From NCBI GenBank assembly GCA_945861415.1, contig CAMAUV010000033.1, positions 1-48,176 of the forward strand: a stretch of 48,176 nt of DNA, in the 5' to 3' direction. Under the pieces are notes generated by a model that was not told the origin of the DNA, did no database searches, and was given only the letters and a program-made list of their open reading frames with translations. Source of the stretch: Akkermansia muciniphila (lineage in GTDB: Bacteria > Verrucomicrobiota > Verrucomicrobiia > Verrucomicrobiales > V1-33). A program made the position numbers and the translations under genes. Within the stretch, counting starts at the first letter, position 1; each line of letters starts with the position of its first letter. Of the stretch, positions 43,540 through 48,176 are shown one piece after another.

Positions 43540-45308
43540 CCCGGCTCGCTCACAAAGCTTACGCGCAGCCCAGTGACAGGGTGGCGGAAGCTGATGCGGT
43601 GGGCGTGGAGGTGGAGAGGTGCATCCGTGAGGGCGAGGGTTTGGGTGCCGCCCATTTTTCCGTCAGGTAAATAAAGGGGATCGCCCACGATGGGGTGGCC
43701 GACATGCCACGCGTGGATGCGGATCTGGTTCGTGCGGCCAGTGAGCGGGCGGGCTTGCACGAAGGCGGTGCCGTCGGGGTCGCGACGCAACACGGTGAAT
43801 TCGGTGACGGATTCCAGCGTGCCGCCCTCGGTGGTGCGGCTGCCGGTTTTGTCCGGCTCGTCGGTGATGGGGGCGTCGCAGGTGAATTGATCCTGCGAGG
43901 GATGACCGTGGATTCTGGCGAAGTAATGCTTTTCGACTTCGCCTCGATGAAACTGCCGCTGCAGCTCTCCGGCAAAATGGCGGGTGCGACACACGACAGT
44001 GACTCCGGTGGTGTTGGCATCGATGCGGTGCGCGGGCCGCGGGCGCTGGGGGTGAAAGGCGACGCTGAGCAAATACTGTAGCGTGTTACGGCAGTAGCGC
44101 CCTCCCGGATGGAACGGCAGCGGCGCGGGCTTGTGCAGCACGATGAGCGCCTCGTCCACATGGAGCAGACGGATGTTGGCATTCACATCGGGCTCCTGTG
44201 TGGCAGACTGCAGATGGAGAAGCTGCTGACCACAGCGCACAGAAGTGTCCGCCGCTAGCGGGCGGCGCTGGTCATCAAGCATATGGCCGGCGGCGCAGAG
44301 GTCCGCCCACATTTCCCGAGGACGGTGAGGGAGGAAGGTGTGCAGCGCATCCGCGACACCCATGCCATGGCACTGCTCGGGCACATTGAGCGGGCGATAG
44401 TTGTCGTAGGGCACACTGCCGGGCAGCGGATGGGCAGCGGCATCCAGCGCACGCTGGTATCTGACCACTTCCTCCGCAGTGCGTTCGGCAGGTTCTTTAT
44501 AACAATAAGTGCAGCTCTCGCCGGCCATATATTTTGGCGACTGCTGATCCTCCGCCGTCAGCGGCGACTGGCACACGTAACACTGCGCGGCGTCGGATTC
44601 CTCGAGGTGGGGATCTAGCCCCACGCGCTGGTCGAAAACGAAGCACTCGCCTTCGTAGTGCGCGCTGCCGCATTGTTCAAAATACTTCAGTATCCCCCCG
44701 TCGAGCTGATAGATGTTTTTGAAGCCCTGCATCTCCATGAACGGCGCGGCTTTTTCGCAGCGGATGCCGCCGGTGCAAAAGGTGACAATTAGCTGCTCCT
44801 TGAGCGCCTCCGGCAACCGCCCCACGGCATCGGGGAACTGCCGGAAGTGATCCACCCCTGCTGGCAGAGCACCGCGGAAGCTACCCAACTTGATCTCATA
44901 GTCGTTGCGCGTGTCATAGAGTGTGACCGGGCGGCCCTCGTCCAGCCATTGCTTCAACTCGCGCGGGGAAATCCTCGGTGCCGGCCGTTTCACAGGATCA
45001 ATACCCTCCACGCCAAACGCGATGATCTCCTTCTTTATGCGCACCAGCATCCGGCGGAACGGCTGGGATTCGCTCTCGCTGTATTTCGCCGCCAGCGCTT
45101 CCAGACCCGACAGCGCTCGCAAGCGGTTGAGCAGTTCCTCAATCGCCGGACGTGGACCCGCCACGAATAGATTGACGCCCTCGGTACTGAGCAGGATGGT
45201 ACCGCGCAGTGAACGATCCCTGCAAAAAGCGACGAGTTCTTCGCGCAGGGGCTTAAGGTCCGACAGGCTGGCGAACTGATAGCAGGAGATGTTAGTGACG
45301 GCTGACAC
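43533..45308 (-). CDS. TrhO (rhodanese) - RluA pseudouridine synthase fusion
   Basis: A 591-residue fusion from GTG 45308 (603 from ATG 45344). The N-terminal part is a complete TrhO/UPF0176 protein: ISCYQFASL start, [12 protein letters not shown], the rhodanese loop [10 protein letters not shown] with its catalytic Cys at 178, and a four-Cys cluster (CYVC at 243-246, CTYC at 266-269) that ends TrhO. TrhO hydroxylates U34 of tRNA. Then comes a linker with an S4-like segment ([13 protein letters not shown]...GHMLDD) and an RluA-type synthase with [10 protein letters not shown] (catalytic Asp430) and [24 protein letters not shown]. RluA-type enzymes form pseudouridine in tRNA or 23S rRNA. The frame is uninterrupted from one domain to the next. 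The target of the RluA part is unknown. Confidence 0.9.
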   Translation of the reverse strand: MSAVTNISCYQFASLSDLKPLREELVAFCRDRSLRGTILLSTEGVNLFVAGPRPAIEELLNRLRALSGLEALAAKYSESESQPFRRMLVRIKKEIIAFGVEGIDPVKRPAPRISPRELKQWLDEGRPVTLYDTRNDYEIKLGSFRGALPAGVDHFRQFPDAVGRLPEALKEQLIVTFCTGGIRCEKAAPFMEMQGFKNIYQLDGGILKYFEQCGSAHYEGECFVFDQRVGLDPHLEESDAAQCYVCQSPLTAEDQQSPKYMAGESCTYCYKEPAERTAEEVVRYQRALDAAAHPLPGSVPYDNYRPLNVPEQCHGMGVADALHTFLPHRPREMWADLCAAGHMLDDQRRPLAADTSVRCGQQLLHLQSATQEPDVNANIRLLHVDEALIVLHKPAPLPFHPGGRYCRNTLQYLLSVAFHPQRPRPAHRIDANTTGVTVVCRTRHFAGELQRQFHRGEVEKHYFARIHGHPSQDQFTCDAPITDEPDKTGSRTTEGGTLESVTEFTVLRRDPDGTAFVQARPLTGRTNQIRIHAWHVGHPIVGDPLYLPDGKMGGTQTLALTDAPLHLHAHRISFRHPVTGLRVSFVSEPGW

Positions 45309-45495
45309 GGATGCGGAAGTAACTGCGGAAAGTCGGCACTTCCACATTTCAGAAATGGCCGTGTGGCAAGCCCTCAAAGCCGGGGATTCCGACCGTGCGC
45401 CGTCACGCAGGCCGGAGGCACTCCGGAATCACGGCCGGAAGGAGAGGACTGGATTTCCCATACCCCCTCAACCCAATCCACCTACTGCACACATT

Positions 45496-46083
45496 ATGGC
45501 CTCGACTCTCGCCGAAAGCGCTGCCAGCGAACACAAAGACCACACCGAACGCGATGTGCTGGCCGAGAGCATCCGGCTGGAGAACAAATTCCCCCACCTC
45601 GCCAACTATCATTCGAAAAAGCGCATCTGCGGAACCACCGACTGCTTTACTGCTGACCTTAGAGGCAAGGCCATCCTCGACTACGACTGCGGGCGTGTCG
45701 AGATAAGCATGAAACACCTCGCAAACGGTGTGGAAAAAGTGGCCGCGATCTATATTTAAGAAGTCTAGGTGGACCACCTCCGCCAGCGTGCACAGGTTGC
45801 CGTGGCAGGCCAAAAACATTGCGACTTCCGTGCAATGGATGCGCGCGAACTCAACTTCCCAGATGCGAGCTTCGACTTTTTTATGGGCTACGGCATCCTC
45901 CACCATCTGCTATGCGTCAGTGGCTTTTCGTGAAATCTACCGCGTGCTGCAAACCTGACGGCCGCGTGCTAATCCGGGAGCCACTGCCGAAAAATCCGGT
46001 GCGGAAAATCATTCGCAAACTCACACCCCAGCACCCGAACCGAGGACGAGCCCCTCAATCTTCAACGCAACAACGGTCCCGGC
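45496..46083 (+). pseudogene. SAM-dependent methyltransferase, multiply frameshifted
   Basis: From ATG 45496 the frame reads ERDVLAESIRLENKFPHLAN, GTTDCFTADLRGK, then AILDYDCGRVEISMKHLANG, equivalent to motif I of a class I methyltransferase (normally LD.GCG.G). It ends at TAA 45757-45759. Continuing in other frames one finds VDHLRQRAQVAVAGQKHCDF, RAMDARELNFPDASFDFFMG and GYGILHHL, then FREIYRVL, then KPDGRVLIREPLPKNPVRK. These are the later motifs of Methyltransf_11, each in a shifted frame. At least three frameshifts and a nonsense codon separate them, so the gene is dead. Its promoter region overlaps the start of the TrhO-RluA gene on the other strand. Confidence 0.8.
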
Positions 46084-47307
46084 TCAGAACGTCTGAACCA
46101 CCAGTCCGCTGCGGAGTTTCGGCTCAAACCAAGTGCTCTTGGGCGGCATGATTTGACCGGCGTCGGCAATCGCCATGAGCTGCCCAACGGTCGTAGGGAA
46201 CATACTGAAAGCGACGGCCGCATCTCCATTGTTCACGCGCTTCTCCAGCTCTGCGGTGCCGCGGATCCCGCCGATAAATTCGATGCGCTCGCTGGTGCGC
46301 GGGTCATCGACCCCGATTAGCGGACCGAGGATGCGGTTCTGAAGCACGCTGACGTCCAACGACTCCACCGGGTCTGTGATCGCCGCCGCGTCCCATGAGA
46401 CGGAATACCATTTGCCGGCGAGATAGACGTGGACGCAACCCGGCTTTGATGGAGCTTTGGCTTCCGCGGGCTCCACCGTGAAGCCGGCACTTTGCACAGC
46501 CGACAGAAATTCCTCCGGCAAGCGCCCGCAGAGATCGTGCACGATGCGATTGTAGGGCAGAATCTGGAGCTGGCTGGCTGGGAAGAGAACGCCGAGAAAC
46601 CAGTTGTAGTCCTCGCTGCCGTTGTGCGCAGGATTTTTGGCCCGGCGTTCCGTGCCTACGCGCCATGCACTGGCACTGCGGTGATGACCGTCGGCGACAT
46701 AGGAACAGTCCACCGCAGCAAACGCACTCACGAACAGCTCGCTGTCGGTTACCCGCCACACCCGGTGTGCGATGCCGTCCGGCGCGGTGAAATCGAAGAG
46801 CGGCATCCCCTGCGCGAGGATTTGTGCCACACGGGCATCCACATCACTCCGGTCTTTATAGGTGAGGAAAATTGGGCCGGTATGTGCCGAGAGCGCATCC
46901 ACTAAACGCGTGCGGTCGTCCTCTTTGACCTTCCGGGTCTTCTCGTGCTTTTTGATGATGTCCGCGCCGTAGTCATCGATATGGCACGCGGTGATGAGGC
47001 CCGTCTGCACATGAGTGCCCATCTGCTGCTGATAGAGGTAGAGCACCGGCTCCTTCTCCCGCTGGAGGATCCCGCCGTCGATGAGCGCCTTCAAATTTCT
47101 CGCGGCAGTGGCATAGACAATGTCGCTGTAGGGGTCGGTATCCGACGCGAGATCGATCTCCGCACGGTCAACATGCAGTAAATCGTATGGTCGGCCTGCC
47201 GCCAGCGCCCGGGCCTCTTCAGTATCGACAACATCATAGGGCACGGCGGCGACAGCGGCGGCAAGATCGGGGCGCGGACTGAGACCGCGAAAGGCTTGAA
47301 TGCGCAT
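46084..47307 (-). CDS. DUF1015 family protein
   Basis: A 407-residue protein of the DUF1015 family. The start at 47307 opens the typical MRIQAFRGLSPRPDLAAAVA, followed by AVPYDVVDTEEAR, a KKHEKTRKVKEDDRTRLVDAL segment and the hallmark YVADGHHRSASAW. The frame extends 28 codons upstream without family character. DUF1015 proteins are uncharacterised in bacteria; genomic neighbours elsewhere are often serine-biosynthesis genes, but here no such gene is present. Cytosolic by absence of a signal peptide. Confidence 0.9.
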   Translation of the reverse strand: MRIQAFRGLSPRPDLAAAVAAVPYDVVDTEEARALAAGRPYDLLHVDRAEIDLASDTDPYSDIVYATAARNLKALIDGGILQREKEPVLYLYQQQMGTHVQTGLITACHIDDYGADIIKKHEKTRKVKEDDRTRLVDALSAHTGPIFLTYKDRSDVDARVAQILAQGMPLFDFTAPDGIAHRVWRVTDSELFVSAFAAVDCSYVADGHHRSASAWRVGTERRAKNPAHNGSEDYNWFLGVLFPASQLQILPYNRIVHDLCGRLPEEFLSAVQSAGFTVEPAEAKAPSKPGCVHVYLAGKWYSVSWDAAAITDPVESLDVSVLQNRILGPLIGVDDPRTSERIEFIGGIRGTAELEKRVNNGDAAVAFSMFPTTVGQLMAIADAGQIMPPKSTWFEPKLRSGLVVQTF

Positions 47308-47518
47308 AGGATAGGTTTGGGAAAGGGCGGTGCCCTGCTGTATTACCGGGGAGAGGTCAACAGGGCTCGTGCCTGCGTCCGCCGGTGCCATCAGAAATCA
47401 CAGGGATAGCCTTTCCCTGTTCCCGCGAGGACACAGTAGCAATACGTAGTATTCCCTCCGATTCGGTTCCAGAAACCTGAGTTTGGCCGCGTGCTGAACG
47501 CTACTTTTTCCTTTTTGG

Positions 47519-47950
47519 CTACGGCTGTTTCTTATTTCGAGAGGGTTTCAGGTGTGCTTTAAATTGCTCCCCGCCGCTGGCAATGACAATCCGGTCGGTA
47601 ATCTTCTGTAGTGATTTGGCATTCGTTCCGCATGAGTGAACGTAGAGTTCCTGCTTTCCTTTGGCGAACTCTTTGGTCACAGCCTCCAGTTACTCCAAGT
47701 CGACGCCGTCCTGGAAATCGGCGAACCAATAGACCGCATCCACGTCCTTGAGTTCCGGCGCCATGAGAGCCAGTCATGCGCTACCGATCCCCTGCTTATC
47801 GATGAAGTAAGTGTCCTTACGCTTGTGCAGCAGATAATAGACCTGCTGGAGCGGCGACGGGTCGCGCAGGTCCACCTTCGAATTTTAATCCGGTCTTGGG
47901 GCATTTGGCGCACGGTGCCAGAAGCGGTTAAAGTCCTTTCCTTCAGTCAT
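47519..47950 (-). pseudogene. Hypothetical gene broken by three in-frame stops
   Basis: From ATG 47950 one frame runs MTEGKDFNRFWHRAPNAPRP, then TAA (47885-47887), KVDLRDPSPLQQVYYLLHKR and KDTYFIDKQGIGSA, TGA (47774-47776), then ELKDVDAVYWFADFQDGVDL, TAA (47690-47692), and finally LEAVTKEFAKGKQELYVHSC to TAG 47519-47521. All parts keep one frame and coherent protein character; the VYWFADFQD and ELYVHS segments recall vWA-like proteins. So three nonsense changes inactivate an otherwise intact gene. The ATG overlaps the stop of an upstream frame (ATGA) that is cut by the IS630-type end. Confidence 0.7.
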
Positions 47951-48027
47951 TTGCGCTTTCTCATGCGGCTCATCTTTTTGTTGATGGCGGCATTCCCCTC
48001 GGTGCCTCCGCTGCCGCCCACTTTGTG

Positions 48028-48176
48028 CTAGTGTAGTGCGCATTTAATGGCGTAACGAAAGGAGTTTTTGCCTTGCCCGGCTGACTTTTGCCAGGATGTC
48101 GGCGGCTTTGGTGGTCCAGACGAAGGGGGTGGGATTGCTATTGTAGCTGGCGATGTAGGTTTCAATAGCCCCGATC
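48028..48176 (-). mobile_element. IS630-family element, right part (truncated by window)
   Basis: The minus-strand frame entering at the window edge is an IS630-type transposase end (see the CDS entry), and just beyond its stop the sequence ctagtgtagtgcgcattt has the look of the terminal repeat of such elements. The left limit near 48028 is placed at that CTAG and is approximate. The element adjoins the upstream part of the broken gene at 47519-47950 and seems to have interrupted the frame in front of it. Confidence 0.6.
48044..48176 (-). CDS. IS630-family transposase, C-terminal part
   Basis: Forty-three codons at the window edge read IGAIETYIASYNSNPTPFVW followed by TTKAADILAKVSRARQKLL and a TAA at 48044-48046. 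This matches the closing helix of IS630-family transposases (I.aYi..yN..P.PF.WT.tA..IL.Kv.ra). The DDE catalytic part lies outside the window. Only the family is supported. Confidence 0.8.
   Translation of the reverse strand, partial: IGAIETYIASYNSNPTPFVWTTKAADILAKVSRARQKLLSLRH

Overview
The window looks like a chromosomal segment of a Verrucomicrobiota bacterium (Planctomycetota is the less likely alternative). The basis is family content: two DUF1552 proteins, a DUF1592/DUF1588 (PSD1-type) c-type cytochrome, remnants of DUF1501 genes, a DUF1080 protein, Tat-type RR signals and many secreted repeat proteins. Most genes are GC-rich. The stretch of about 18.3-22.2 kb is visibly richer in A and T. 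Housekeeping genes are argD, nuoE, an HU-type protein, dnaE, tRNA-Phe and a DUF1015 gene.

Layout. 0.5-4.6 kb: a solitary DUF1552 gene, a lipoprotein plus PQQ-type beta-propeller pair, and a small membrane ORF without a usable start. 4.6-11.3 kb: argD, nuoE, HU, a decayed gene and dnaE. 11.5-15.4 kb: a GxxExxY protein, an IS256-family remnant, a methyltransferase and a complete IS3-family element (about 1.4 kb). The IS3 element sits between the N- and C-terminal stubs of a DUF1501 gene, and a broken TfoX-domain gene follows. 15.5-16.0 kb: tRNA-Phe and an aconitase 3' fragment. 16.0-29.1 kb: eight minus-strand genes in a tight series, reading from upstream: a double-HExxH protein, an S9 peptidase, a sortilin-like BNR propeller, a PepSY protein, DUF1552, DUF1592 cytochrome, an FGE-like protein and an LRR protein. 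Nearly all are exported, which suggests one envelope or extracellular system. A second DUF1501 remnant lies just beyond it.

30.0-38.9 kb: a NarL-type regulator, two tandem MFS paralogues separated by a terminator, and an envelope operon (YafK-like L,D-transpeptidase, MscS-like coiled-coil protein, GT-C-like membrane protein). A 149-bp inverted-repeat element overlies the 5' end of the MscS-like gene. 38.9-43.5 kb: DUF1080, a frameshifted ORF, a hybrid histidine kinase, a RelE-like protein and a small ORF. 43.5-48.2 kb: a TrhO-RluA fusion protein, a methyltransferase pseudogene, DUF1015, a nonsense-riddled pseudogene and the end of an IS630-type transposase.

Two general points stand out. First, at least ten recognisable pseudogenes or fragments lie in 48 kb, many keeping one long frame broken only by stops or single frameshifts, so the genome seems to be losing genes or the assembly has errors. 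Second, the best candidates for new biology are the fused TrhO-RluA protein (two tRNA anticodon-loop modification families in one chain), the eight-gene exported operon, and the duplicated HExxH+Glu protein that heads it. Functions come from motif reading only; no database search was run.
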